DNA of 64,000 nucleotides from Dama dama (GCF_033118175.1 NC_083691.1:59176001-59240000); one strand, 5' to 3'. Shown: positions 22,125-33,432, numbered from the stretch's first letter. Notes: a model not told the origin generated them from the letters alone. Made by a program: numbers and translations.

Positions 22125-25100
22125 CAGTCAGTTCAGTTCAGTCACTCAGTCGTGTCTGACTCTTTGCGACCCCATGAATCGCAGCACGCCAGGCCTCCCT
22201 GTCCATCACAAACTCCCGGAGTTTACTCGAACTCATACCCATGGAGTCGGTGATGCCATGCAGCCATCTCATCCTCTGTCGTCCCCTTCTCCTCCTGCCC
22301 CCACTCCCTCCCAGCATCAGGGTCTTTTCCAACGAGTCAACTCTTTGCATGAGGTGGCCAAAGTATTGGAGTTTTAGCTTCAGCATCAGTCCTTCCAATG
22401 AACACACAGGACTTATCTCCTTCAGAATGAACTGGTTGGATCTCCTTGCAGTCCAAGGGACTCTCAAGAGTCTTCTCCAACACAATAGTTCAAAACCATC
22501 AATTTTTCGGCACTCAGCTTTCTTCAAGTCCAACTCTCACATCCATACATGACCACTGGAAAAACCATAGCCTTAACCAGCTGGACCTTTGTTGGCAAAG
22601 TAATGTCTCTACTTTTTAATATGCTGTCTAGGTTGGTCATAACTTTCCTTCCAAGGAGTAAGCCTCTTTTAATTTCATGGCTGCAGTCACCATCTGCAGT
22701 GATTTTGGAGCCTAGAAAAATAAAGTCTGACACTGTTTTCACTGTCTCCCCATCTATTTCCCATGAGGTGATGGGACCAGACGCCATGATCTTAGTTTTC
22801 TGAATGTTAAGCTTTAAGCCAACTTTTTCACTTTCCTCTTTCACTTCCATCAAGAGGCTTTTTAGTTCCTCTTCACTTTCTGCCATAAGGGTGGTGTCAT
22901 TTGCATATCTGAGGTTATTGATATTTCTCCCAGCAATCTGGATTCCAGCTTGTGCTTCTTTCAGCCTAGCGTTTCTCATGATGTACTCTGCATATAAGTT
23001 AAATAAGCAGGGTGACAATATACAGGCTTGATGTACTCCTTTCCCTATTTGGAACCAGTCTGTTGTTCCATGTCCAGTTCTAACTGTTGCTTCCTGACCT
23101 GCATACAGGTTTCTCAAGAGGCAGGTCAAGTGGTCTGGTATTCCCATCTCTTTCAGAACTTTCCACAGTTTATTGTGATCCACACAGTCGAAGACTTTGA
23201 CGTAGTCAATAAAGCAGAAATAGACATTTTTCTGGAACTCTCTTGCTTTTTCAATGATCCAGTGGATATTGGCAATTTGATCTCTGGTTCCTCTGCCTTT
23301 TCTAAAACCAGCTTGAACATCTGGAAGTTCTCGGTTCACGTATTGCTGAAGCCTGGCTTGGAGGATTTTGAGCATTACCTTACTAGCGTGTGAGATGAGT
23401 GCAATAGTGCAGTAGTTTGAGCATTCTTTGGGATTGCTTTCCTTTGGGATTGGAATGAAAACTGCCCTTTTCCAGTCCTGTGGCCACTGCTCAAGTTTCC
23501 AAATTTGCTGGCATATTGAGTGCAACACTTTCACAGCATCGTCTTTCAGGATTTGAAATAACTCAACTGGAATTCCATCACATCCACTAGCTTTCTTTGT
23601 AGTGATGCTTTCTGAGGCCCACTTGACTTCACATTCCAGGATGTCTGGCTCTAGGTGAGTGATCACACCATCGTGATTATCTGGGTCATGAAGATCTTTT
23701 TTGTACAGTTCTTCTGTGTATTCTTGCCACCTCTTCTTAATATCTTCTGCTTCTGTTAGGTTCATAATATTTCTGTCCTTTGTTGAGCCCATTTTTGAAT
23801 AAAATGTTCCCTTGGTATCTCTAATTTTCTTGAAGAGATCTCTAGTCTTTCCCATTCTGTTGTTTTCCTCTATTTCTTTGCATTGATCACTGAGGAAGGC
23901 TTTCTTATCTCTCCTTGCTATTCTTTGGAGCTCTGCGTTCAAATGGGTGTCTCTTTCCTTTTTACCCTTGTTTTTCACTTCTCTTCATTTCATACCTATT
24001 TGTAAGGCCTCCTCAGACAACCATTTTGCCTTTTTGCATTTCTTTTCCATGGGGATTGTCTTGATCCCTGTGTCCTATACAATGTCACGAACCTCTGTCC
24101 ATAGTTCATCAGGCACTTTGTTTATCAGATCTAGTCCCTTAAATCTATTTCTCGCTTCTGCTGTATAGTCATAAAGGATTTGATTTAGGTCATACCTGAA
24201 TAGTCTAGTGGTTATCCCTACTTTCTTTTGTTTAAGTCTGAATTTGGCAATAAGGAGTTCATGATCTGAGCCAGAGTCAGCTCCCGGTCTTGTTTTTGCT
24301 GACTGTATAGAGCTTCTCCATCTTTGGCTGCAAAGAATATAATCAAACTGATTTCAGTGTTGACCATCTGGGGATGTCCATGTGTAGAGTCTTCTCTTGT
24401 GTTGTTGGAAGAGGGTGTTTGCTATGACCAGTGCGTTCTCTTGGCAAAACTCTATTAGCCTTTGCCCTGCTTCACTCCGCACTCCAAGGCCAAATTTGCC
24501 TGTTACTCCAGGTGTTTCTTGACTTCCTACTTTTGCATTCCAGTCCCCTATAATGAAAAGAACATCTTTTTTGGGTGTTAGTTCTAAAAGGTCTTGTACA
24601 TCTTCATAGAACCATTCAACTTCAGCTTCTTCAGCATTACTGTTTGGGGCATAGGCTTGGATTACTGTGATATTATAGAATGGCTTGCTTGGAAATGAAC
24701 AGAGATCATTCTGTCGTTTTTGAGATTGCATCCAAATACTGCATTTTGGACTCTTTTGTTGACTATAATGGCTACTACATTTCTTCTAAGGGATTTCTGC
24801 CCACAGTAGTAGATATAATGGCCATCTGAGTTAAATTCACCCATTCCAGTCCATTTTAGTTCACTGATTCCTAGAATGTCAACATTCACTCTTGCCATCT
24901 CCTGTTTGGCCACTTCCAATTTGCCTTGATTCATGGACCTAACATTCCAGGTTCCTATGCAATATTGCTCTTTACAGCATCGGATCTTGCTTGTTTCATC
25001 AGTCCCATCCACAACTGGTATTGTTTTTGCTTTGGCTCCATCCCTTCATTCTTTCTGTAGTTATTTCTCCACTGATCTCCAGTAACATGTTGGGCACCTA

Positions 25101-25739
25101 CTGACCTGGGGAGTTCCTCTTTCAGTATCCTATCATTTTGTCTTCTCATATTGTGCATGGGGTTCTCAAGGCAAGAATATTGAAGTGGTTTGCCATTCCC
25201 TTCTCCAATGGACCACATTCTGTCAGACCTCTTCACCATGTCCTGACTGTCTTGGGTGGCCCCACACAGCATGGCTTAGTTCACTGAGTTAGACAAGACT
25301 GTGGTCCTGTGATCAGATTGGCTAGTTTTCTGTGATTATGGTTTTAGTGTGTCTGCCCTCCGATGCCCTCTTGCAACACCTACCGCCTTACTTGGGTTTC
25401 TCTTACCTTGGACATGGGGTATCTCTTCACGGCTGCTCCAGCAAAACGCAGCCGCTGCTCCTTACTTTGGATGAGGGGTATCTTCTCACGGCCACCCCTT
25501 CTGACCTTGAACATGGAGTAGCTCCTCTCAGCCCTCCTGCGCCCGCGCAGCTGCCTCTCCTTGGAGGTGGGGTAGTTCCTCTGGGCCGCTGCCCCTTACC
25601 TTGGACATGGGGAAGCTCCTGTTGGCCACCGCTCCTGCACTGTCGCAGCCTGGAGCTCTCAGTCACTACTCCTGACCTTGGGCGAGGGGTAGCTTCTCAC
25701 GGCCACACTTCGGTGCAGTCGGTCGCAGCAGGCATGCTT
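22125..25739 (-). mobile_element. Near full-length BovB (RTE-clade LINE) inside L1 ORF2
   Basis: A 3.6-kb antisense BovB from its 3' tail (CAGTTCAGTTCAGTCACTCAG) to a GC-rich 5' region with repeated TTGGACATGGGG-like and CTCCTC...GGCC motifs (25,330-25,735). L1 ORF2 text stops at TACTTAGGAAT and resumes at AGAAACAAAAGACC. Compared with the L1 sequence I know, about 12 bases are missing and no target-site duplication is visible. The 5' region is a plausible internal promoter, by analogy only. Confidence 0.93.
22138..25200 (-). pseudogene. BovB endonuclease-reverse transcriptase ORF, nearly intact but RT catalytic site changed
   Basis: N-terminal residues (EELPRSVGAQHVTGDQW, EGMEPKQKQ) precede an APE-type endonuclease: GTWNVRSMNQGKLE, LGISELKWTG (catalytic Glu) and FIIGDWNAKVG (Asp/Asn). 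A 484-codon frame (22,524-23,978) covers RT: FIPIPKE, PDVQAGFRKGRGTRDQIANI, FIDYVKVFDCVDHNK (first catalytic Asp present) and NNLRYANDTTLMAE, where YADD has become YAND. The usual NYRTIAL reads NYCTIAL. A frameshift after YGCESWT moves the last 130 residues (to AAIHGVAKSQTRLSD) to another frame, and further breaks lie at 23,980-24,350 and near 24,700. Confidence 0.9.
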
Positions 25740-25895
25740 CAGAAACAAAAGACCTATATATAGAAAACTATAAAACACTGATGAAGGAAATCAAAGATGA
25801 CACAAATGGAGAAATATACAATGTTCATGGATCAGCAGAATCTATATAGTGAAAATGAGTATACTACCCAAAGCAATCTATTGATTCAGTGCAAT

Positions 25896-26194
25896 CTCTA
25901 TCAAGCTGCTGCTGCTGCTGCTAAGTCGCTTCAGTCGTGTCCGACTCTGTGCGACTCCATAGGTGGCACCCACCAGGCTCCCCCGTCCCTGGTATTCTCC
26001 AGGCAAGAACACTGGAGTGGGTTGCCATTTCCTCCTCCAATGCATGAAAGTGAAAAATGAAAGTGAAGTCGCTCAGTGATGTCCGACTCTTAGCGACCCC
26101 ATGGACTGCAGCCCACCAGGGTTCTCCATCCATGGGATTTTCCAGACAAGAGTCCTGGAGTGGGGTGCCATTGCCTTCTCCACTCTATCAAGCT
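25896..26194 (-). repeat. BOVA2 dimeric SINE with 12-bp target-site duplication
   Basis: Two Bov-A units in tandem joined by ATGCATGAAAGTGAAAAATG, in reverse orientation, with a GCTGCTGCTGCTGCT end at the left. Perfect CTCTATCAAGCT repeats (25,896-25,907 and 26,183-26,194) flank it. It entered the already inserted L1 ORF2, so it is younger than the L1. Confidence 0.93.
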
Positions 26195-27494
26195 ACCAAT
26201 GGTATTTTTCAGAGAACTAGAACAAATAATTTCACAATTTGTATGGAAATACAAAAAACCTCGAATAGCCAAAGCAATCTTGAGAAAGGAAAATGGAACT
26301 GGAGGAATCAAACTGCCTGACTTCAGACTACACTACAAAACCACAGTCATCAAGACAGTATCATACTGGCACAAAGACAGAAATATAGATCAACAGAACA
26401 AAATAGAAAGCCCAGAGATAAATTCACACACCTATGGACAGCTTATCTTTGACAAAGGAAGGAAGAATATACAGTGGAGAAAAGACAATCTCTTTATCAA
26501 GTGGTGCTGGGAAAACTGGTCAACCACTTGCAAAGAATGAAACTAGAACACCTTCTAACACCATACACAAAAATAAACTCAAAATGGATTAAAGATCTAA
26601 AAGTAAAACCAGAAGCTATAAAACTCCTAGAGGAAAACACAGGCAGAACACTCTCTCACATAAATCACAGCAGGATCCTCTATGACCCACCTCCCAGAGT
26701 AATGGAAATAAGAGCAAAAATAAACAAATGGGACCTAATTAAACTTAAAAGCTTTTGCACAACAAAGGAAACTATAAGCAAGGTGAAAAGACAGCCTTCA
26801 GAATGAGAGAGAATAATAGCAAATGAAGCAACTGACAAAGAATTAATCTCAAAAATATACAAGCAACTCCTGCAGCTCAATTCCAGAAAAATGAGCAACC
26901 CTATCAAAAAATGGGCCAAAGAACTGAACAGACATTTCTCCAAAGAAGACATACAGATGGCTAACAAACACATGAAAAGATGCTCAACATCACTCATTAT
27001 GAGAGAAATGCAAATCAAAACCACAATGAGGTACCATCTCACACTGGTCAGAATGGCTGCTATCTAAAAGTCTACAAACAATAAATGCTGGAGAGAGTGG
27101 GGAGAAAAGGGAACCCTCTTACACTGTTGGTGGGAATGCAAACTAGTACAGCCACTATGGAGAACAGTGTGGAGATTCCTTAAAAAACTGGAAATAAAAC
27201 TGCCGTAAGACCCAGCAATTCCACTGCTTGGGCATACACACCAAGGAAACCAGAACTGAAAGAGACACATAGACCCCAATGTTCATTGCAGCACTGTTTA
27301 TAATAGCCAGGACATGGAAGCAACCTAGATGTCCATCAGCTGATGAATGGATAAGAAAGCTGTGGTACATACATACAATGGAATGTTGCTCAGGTATTAA
27401 AAAGAATGCATTTGAGTCAGTTCTAATGAGGTGGATGAAACCAGAGTGTATTATACAGAGTGAAGTAAATCAGAAAGAAAAACACCAATATTAA

Positions 27495-27880
27495 TGCATA
27501 TATATGGAATTTAGAAAGATGGTAATGATGATCCTATATGGGGGATAGCAAAGGAGACATAGATGTAAAGAACAGACTTTTGGACTCTGTGAGAGAGGGA
27601 TAGGGTGGGATGATTGGAGAGAATAAATATCATTGAAACATATATTATCATTTGTGACATAGATTGTCAGTCCATGTTCAATGCATGAGACAGCGTGCTC
27701 ACTGCTGGTGCACTGGGATGACCCTGAGGGATGGGATGGGGAGGGAGGTGGGAGTGGGGTTCAGGATGGGGAACACATGTACATCCATGGCAGATTTATG
27801 TCAATGTATGGCAACACCACTACAATATTGTAAATTAATTAGCTCCAATTAAAATAAATAAACTAATAAAATAAAATAGA
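27495..27880 (+). repeat. L1 3' UTR and A-rich tail
   Basis: The 3' UTR includes the GGGATGGGATGGGGAGGGAGG purine-rich block followed by TGTCAATGTATGGCAACACC and CACTACAATATTGTAAATT. It ends with AATAAAATAAAATAG before the target-site duplication. The minus-strand copy at 13,191-13,357 is the same region. Confidence 0.88.
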
Positions 27881-27949
27881 AAAAACAAGGAGAAATGGTT
27901 CAGAAGAACTTTTTAAAAGTCTATGCTTTGGCTCACATGGTAATCAATG

Positions 27950-28188
27950 TCTGAGTGCTCAGTTGGTCAGCTGTGTCCAACTCTTTGTGACCCTATAGAC
28001 TGTAGCCTGCCAGGCTCCTCTGTCCATGGAATTCTGAAGACAAGAATACTGTAGTGGGTTGCCATTCCCTTCTCCAGGGGATCTTTCTGACCCAGGCATT
28101 GAACCCAGGTCTCCTGCACTGTAGGCAGATTCTTTACTGTCTGAGCCACCAGGGAAGCCTACGAATACTGGAGTAGGTAGCCATTCCA
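27950..28188 (-). repeat. Bov-tA SINE (antisense) with extra Bov-A fragment
   Basis: Reverse Bov-tA from GCTCAGTTGGTCAGCTG to CCACCAGGGAAGCC, followed by a further Bov-A-like piece (CGAATACTGGAGTAGGTAGCC). That makes it a compound or partially duplicated SINE. Confidence 0.88.
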
Positions 28189-28408
28189 AGCTCAAGGATG
28201 AAAACATGCAGCTTGGAGTCCCTGAGTGCCTTTGGGCTCAGATGCCTGTTGGAAATGCCATTCCATAGCAGAATGGAAAGAGAACAATGAATGTTGGGAT
28301 AGTCCTGACAAAACCCAGGGCCAGGAGGTAAAGTAAACTTCACAGAGTTGGGAAAACTGTCAAACACTACATTTAGGAGAAAACATGAGCTCAGGGAGAT
28401 AGCAGCAA
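28189..28408. other. Unassigned sequence
   Basis: Short unassigned DNA between SINE and BovB. Confidence 0.4.
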
Positions 28409-29058
28409 TTGTTCAGTTCAGTCACTCAGCAGTATCTGACCATTTGTGATCCCATGGACTGCAGTATGCCAGGCTTCCCTGTCCATCACCAACTCCCAGA
28501 ACCTACTCAAACTCATATCCATTGAGTCAGTGATGCCATCCAACAATTTCATCATCTGTCATCCCCTTCTCCTCCCACCTTCAATCTTTCCCAGCATTAG
28601 GGTCTTTGCAAATGAGTCAGTTCTTCGAATCAGGTGGCCAAAGTATTGGAGTTTCAGCTTCAACATCAGTCCTTCCAATGAACATTCAGGACTGATTTCC
28701 TTTAGGATGGACTGGTTGCATCTCCTTGTACTCCAAGGGACTCTCAAGAGTCTTCTCCAACACCACACTTCAAAAGCATCAATTCTTCAGCACTCAGCTT
28801 TCTTTATAGTCCAACTCTCACATCCATACATGACTACTGAAAAAACCATAGCTTTGACTACACGGACCTTTGTTGGTAAAGTAATGTCTCTGCTTTTTAT
28901 TATGCTGTCTAGGTTGGTCATAGATTTTCTTCCAAGTAGTAAGCGTCTTTTAATTTCATGGCTGCAGTGGTTTTGGAACCTAAGAAAAGAAAGTCTGTCA
29001 CTGTTTCCACTGTTTCCCCATCTATTTGCCATGAAGTGATGGGACTGGCTGCCATTTT
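28409..29058 (-). repeat. BovB LINE 3' fragment (antisense)
   Basis: A 5'-truncated BovB of about 650 bp. The minus strand reads MVFSVVMYGCESWTIKKAEC and WCWRRLLRVPWSTRRCNQSI, the conserved C-terminal region, in two frames. A deletion removes the stretch that normally reads ITADGDC. The 197-codon plus-strand ORF is an antisense shadow. Confidence 0.92.
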
Positions 29059-29304
29059 TCTCCCTTACATAGAAATGCAGAACAAAAGCCAATCATAGAT
29101 TTTTCCCCCCTCTGGAATGCATTTTTAGGACTAATCTAACAACCTCGTTTAGCAGGTGGAATAACTCAAGGAGGCGGGAGATCAATACTAGAGAAGAAGC
29201 AGAAATCAAGGTTTTCCCTTCCTCTTGTCCTTCTATGAGGAACTTCAGAGGCTCTGGTGGCATAGTTAGAGGGTAGTGATGGGGTCTGAGGACAGAGTGG
29301 GTTT
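29059..29304. other. Unassigned sequence
   Basis: No recognised repeat or gene. Confidence 0.4.
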
Positions 29305-29430
29305 GTTGTTGGTTCTGCCATCTCAACTATAACCCCTCTTTTGTGAAATGAGAATAAAGATGACTTTTCTCTCATAAAGTTGTGGGAAAAATTGAGGTAA
29401 TGGAAGTAGAGTGCCTGGTGCAAATAGTGG
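29305..29430 (+). repeat. MIR SINE, probable
   Basis: Diverged MIR body: GTTCTGCCATCTCAAC, TTTGTGAAATGAGAATAA, ATAAAGTTGTGGGAAAAATTG, GTGCCTGGTGCAAATAG, in the family's order. It is ancient and immobile. Confidence 0.6.
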
Positions 29431-29500
29431 GTCACAAAACAGGACAACAAATACAGTTAATACATATGCAGACTTTGAAACTCAGTGATCTAAGATTCGG

Positions 29501-30125
29501 ATGTTTCCATGTCCTGGCTATTGTAAATAGCGCTGCAATGAACATACAGATGCAACTGTCTTTTTGCATTATGGTTTTCTCTGGGTATATGTCAAGGAGG
29601 GGATTTCTGGGTCAATAGAGGAATGGATAAAGAAGATGTGGAATGTTACTCAGACATAAAAATGAATGAAACTGGGGCTTTTATAGTGATGTGGATGAAC
29701 CTAGAGTTTGTCGTACAGAGTGAAGGAAATCAGAGAAAAACAAATATCGGATATTAACGTATGCCTGTGGAATCTAGGAAAATGATACTGATGAACCTAT
29801 TTGCAAGGCAGGAATAGAGACGCAGACGTAGAGAACAGAGAAGTACTTGTGGACACAGTGGGGGACGGGGAGGGTGGAACGAACTGAGAGAATAGCACTG
29901 ACATATATACACTGCCATGTATAAAACTGATAGCTAGCAGGAAGCTGCTGCACAGCACAGGAAGCTCAGCTCGGTGCTCTGTGATGACCTAGAAGGGTGG
30001 GGTGGGGGCAGATGGGAGGGGGTTCAAGAGGGAGGGGACATACATATACTTATAGCTGATTCACGTTTTCGTACAGCAGAAACACAACGCTGTAAAGCAA
30101 CTATATTCCAATTTAAAAAAAAAAT
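29501..30125 (+). mobile_element. 5'-inverted (twin-primed) L1 3' end
   Basis: From 29,618 to the A-run near 30,112 the sequence is L1 3' end in sense orientation (GAATGGATAAAGAAGATGTGG to GCAACTATATTCCAATTT). The adjoining 29,501-29,614 is the immediately upstream L1 segment in antisense (TTCCATGTCCTGGCTATTG, GAACATACAGATGC). The two parts meet within a few bases and lack about 25 bases of the intervening L1 text. This is the product expected from twin priming during L1 reverse transcription. Confidence 0.82.
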
Positions 30126-31739
30126 ACTAAAAAGTAAAAAGTAAGACAAAAGAATGCAGCAGAGATGCAGTGTGGATGAGGCCAGGGGATCCGGACAGAC
30201 CAGAGACATGAAGTCTTGGCCGTTATCTCAAGATGTTTTCTAATCCAAAAGGAAGTTTTTACATGCATTTCTAAAGGATTGCGAGCAATGGTTTTATGCT
30301 TTTGATGTGTTTTCCCATCATTTTCATCTTCCCATCTCCCCCATTTTAACCATAAGAATCTTGCTGGGAACTTCTACACTGGAAGTACGTTTCCATTCAG
30401 GCTTCCACCAAATGCAACACAAAATCAAGAGCAGGTTGAGGAGGTACCGGAACCAAAGGCTCAAAGCCTCGTTCTCCTACTCTTGGTGGGACCCCTTCCT
30501 CTCTCTACAACTTCAGTTTTCCTCCATGTTTTGTCATGTTCACCCCTGAGACCTGAGCTATCGTTATAATAATCAAGAATGGGAGAACTGCAGTGTTTAT
30601 CTTCAGTTGAACTCTACAGAGTGGTCAGTTTTTGATTTACTGTTTGGGGAGAGGAAGATAAAAATGACTTAAGGCACACATTTTCCCTTGAATTCAGATC
30701 TGCCCACAGTTTTGCAGGGTCATGATATAAAAGTCTAAAATTCTTAAATTTTTGCATTCATTCTTGAGAAATTCAGAGAAAGCATACACCATTTTTTTGT
30801 GTGTCTGAATGTTTTGAATGTTAAAAATTCAGTGGATTTTTACTGCAGGAAATATGAACCCGGTTAACATTTTTTTTCATTTACCACAAAATACTAGAAG
30901 GTAGGTTAAGTTGTACCTCAGTGTTCAAAAACTGAAGACCAAGATGACAAAATAATTTTCTGTTTGTCAATTTGTAATAAGTATCTTAAAAAGATGGAAA
31001 AAAAATCACTTAAAATGAAGTGTTCAGCTAAAAATTATTCCTTTGTTGCTATAAATCCATAAATAAATCTCAAAAACTGTCATAAACATCAGCAGCACTT
31101 TTTGAGTTTATAATAATCTCTGATTACAATGATATTCATTTTCCTTGGCACAATTTGACACTTGTGCAACTGCTGACTTTAACAAAATGGTCATGGTATT
31201 CAATATTTAAAAGAGGCATTTAAAACCACCATGGAATTAAGGTATAAAAAGTTATATTAAGGAAAACTTTTTTGACGGTTCTTCTGAATCATTTAAAAAT
31301 TAACTTTTTATATGTGCCTCATTTTTAGCACTTGACAACGGCAATTTAAAAAATTACACATAAAATTCTTCTTCAGCCAAGGCTGTGAACAGAATTGGTT
31401 CTGAGTGTCATAAACCGACCGAGGTATAAATCGTTGCAAAGTAGTGGTTGGAAAGAGCACTGTAGTAACTCAGTTTTAACAACCTGGTCACAAATAAGAG
31501 CCTACAATCCATGGTGGACTTCAGTGTTTCATAAACGTATAAGTAAATCTTGGAACAGGTTTCTGATCATTCTAGCCAGACTCATAGTCTTGAACCCAAA
31601 TTCAGCATTTAATTTGCTACTTTTGTGCTAAGCATGAGCCCTGCCCTGGGCAGAAGTTGACTGTTCCCCTTCTCCTAGTGACAGCAGTGTTGTCTGAAAT
31701 TTATGGTGATGGCCATATTGTTGGCTGTTGCACTTGGTA
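30126..31739. other. Unassigned AT-rich stretch
   Basis: Over 1.6 kb with no recognised repeat family and no convincing exon. Low repeat content here is unusual for this window, so conserved non-coding sequence is possible, but I have no direct evidence. Confidence 0.35.
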
Positions 31740-32334
31740 TCTCATTCCATGGATGTGTTAATTCACTCACTCCAGATGTTCAACACTCAACTGAACCATT
31801 TTGCCATTTGAACTTGTCAACTGAGAAGCAATTTCCAGCTTTGAGACATTTAATGTGATTTGTGGGTCAGTTGATACTTGGGAGGTGGTGGTCATTGGTA
31901 TCCACCCACAGGTGACAATTTCAGTCAGAATCAGCCCAGACACTGGTCCTTCTGCCAAATGGGTGGTTGCCTAGGAGGTCAGGTTGCATCAGTGCAGACA
32001 GTCTCCATCTGCAGTCTGATTCACTCTGTGAAATGATGGAAGCAGAGGGGATCCACACATGATGGTTACTAAAACACGACCATAAGTTTTCCACTGAAAG
32101 GTGTCGTTGTGGATGGTGACATTGCCTGTGGCACCAATCCATGTTTGTGAGAAGGCTTTCTGTGAATGCCTGTGGTCCAGTGTTGCCTGACAGTGAGGAT
32201 GGTCAAATGCTAGCAACCATTGTCCAAGGGGGTGATGGCATGCTGTACCACTGGACACACTTTGGGGAAGGTTTACAAACCCCGGAGATAGAGATTCTAG
32301 ACAAAGCTGGCAAGATCCTGAGAGACCCTCTTCC
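31740..32334. other. Unassigned stretch next to MaLR-type LTR, with long antisense ORF
   Basis: The minus strand holds a 145-codon ORF (31,989-32,426) and a 63-codon ORF (31,767-31,958). The N-terminal third of the longer ORF lies within the adjoining LTR. No domain was recognised. It may be internal sequence of the same old retroelement or chance. Confidence 0.35.
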
Positions 32335-32653
32335 TTAGTCTGTTCAGACTCCTTGAGCAAAAGTACTGGGTGGTTTAGGAAGAGCAGAAGTCCACTGCTT
32401 ATGGTCCTGGAACCTGGGAATTCCAAGATCAGATTTGGTGTCTGTGGAGAGATGTCTTCCTGGTTTACAGACTTTTGCTTTCTCTCTGGGTCCTTGCATA
32501 ACAGATGGTAAGGGAGCTCTCTGGCTTCTTCTTACAAGGGCACTGAGCCCATTCATGAGGCTCCACCCTCATGACTTGATTACCACCCAGAGTCCCATCT
32601 CCAAACACCATATTGTGTGGATTTGGGGGGACACAAACATTCCATCGACTGCA
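32335..32653 (-). repeat. Ancient MaLR/ERVL-type LTR (MLT1-like), antisense
   Basis: The minus strand reads AATGTTTGTGTCCCCCCAAA near its start, then GGAGATGGGACT, GTCATGAGGGTGGAGCCTCA, CCCTTGTAAGAAG and near its end AAACCACCCAGTACTTTTGC and CCTGAACAGACTAAGG-like text, in the order of MLT1-type LTRs. Exact subfamily was not assigned. Confidence 0.7.
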
Positions 32654-33432
32654 TCCTTTAAACAATGACTGTCAAAACTTAGAGATGGTAAGTGTTCCCC
32701 ACCACCATAAATATGCCCCCAGTCATTACAAGCCCATGAGCACAGTGACTGCTTTTTTCTACACATGAATTGTCATTGCCTGTAGCTCAGATGTTCATGA
32801 AATCCTCTATAAATGTTAGGATTCTGTCTTTGCTGATTGCCACCCACTCCCAGGAAAATCCATTATTGTCCAGCAAAACGAAAGTTCATTTTGCTTGTTT
32901 TATTGCATGACCAAACAAATGAACAAAATAAACAGATAAAAAATTAAGGTCTTAGCAATATATTCACCAAGTTATACCTTTTCTAAAACTTGGGAAGATA
33001 AACCTTTCATTTCAGTTGATTAAGGCCATTTTCTCTCTCCACTTTGTTTTGCCCATGGCCATCCTTTCTCATGTCAAAGGTCACTGGAGGGTTTGCAGGC
33101 ACTTTGGGGATACAGGTTAGAAGTTAGGTGATGTTTAATCCTGTTTTATGGAGATCTATTTATGAGCTTCGCAGGCAGTTCTGTGCAATACTCCATGATT
33201 GCCAGTTGTTCATTGTAAGACTGGCTTTGAGGGCTGTTACCTGGGCCAACTTACTTCTCCAAGTGTAGTAAAGGAGGTTAGGGCTGGAGGTTTTAGGGCA
33301 AAAAGATCCGGCTTTGACTACCTGGTCTGGAAAACGGGGAAGGGCAGTCAGAAATACCAACCATTTCCAACTCAAAGAGAATCTAAGATGAGTCATTGAG
33401 GGAGAAAACTAAAAAACCCCCGACAATTTAGT
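32654..33432. other. Unassigned sequence
   Basis: No recognised repeat or gene. The 78- and 66-codon ORFs overlap on opposite strands near 33,160-33,400 without motifs. Confidence 0.4.

Larger units (their letters stand above)
19841..27494 (+). pseudogene. L1 ORF2 (endonuclease-reverse transcriptase), broken and interrupted
   Basis: It starts MAMRSYLSIITLNVNG, the family's N-terminal APE-like endonuclease start, with QETHL, GDFNT and SDH(NE) endonuclease motifs following in broken frames. The RT part holds PITLMNIDAKILNKIL-like text near 21,415 and the FADD catalytic box at 21,911-21,922. BovB interrupts just after the KYLGI-like end of RT. The C-terminal part resumes at about 25,740, is interrupted again by BOVA2, and includes the Cys-rich CWWECKLVQPLW segment near 27,124-27,160. 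Many stops and frameshifts exclude function. Confidence 0.85.
16050..27893 (+). mobile_element. Near full-length ruminant L1 with 13-bp target-site duplication, carrying nested inserts
   Basis: Identical AAAAACAAGGAGA repeats at 16,050-16,062 and 27,881-27,893 bracket one L1. It starts GGTGGTTCTAAGATGGC (the typical L1 5' start with an AAGATGGC, YY1-like site) and ends in an A-rich tail after AATAAAATAAAATAG. Order: 5' UTR (16,063-18,861), ORF1 (18,862-19,787), ORF2 (from about 19,841), 3' UTR. A 3.6-kb BovB and a BOVA2 dimer split ORF2. Without them the L1 is about 7.9 kb. Both ORFs have stops and frameshifts, so it is inactive. A 5' end retained to the first bases is uncommon, since most L1 copies are 5'-truncated. 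Confidence 0.9.

Noticed and set aside
28446..29039. 197-codon plus-strand ORF
   Set aside because: Antisense of BovB. The same residues recur in the other BovB shadows (SPSNEHSGLISFRMDWL), so it is a repeat artefact.
31989..32426. 145-codon minus-strand ORF considered as a gene or old env/host pseudogene
   Set aside because: Part of it lies in a MaLR-type LTR. Fleeting resemblances to known proteins did not stay in one frame, so no identity is claimed.
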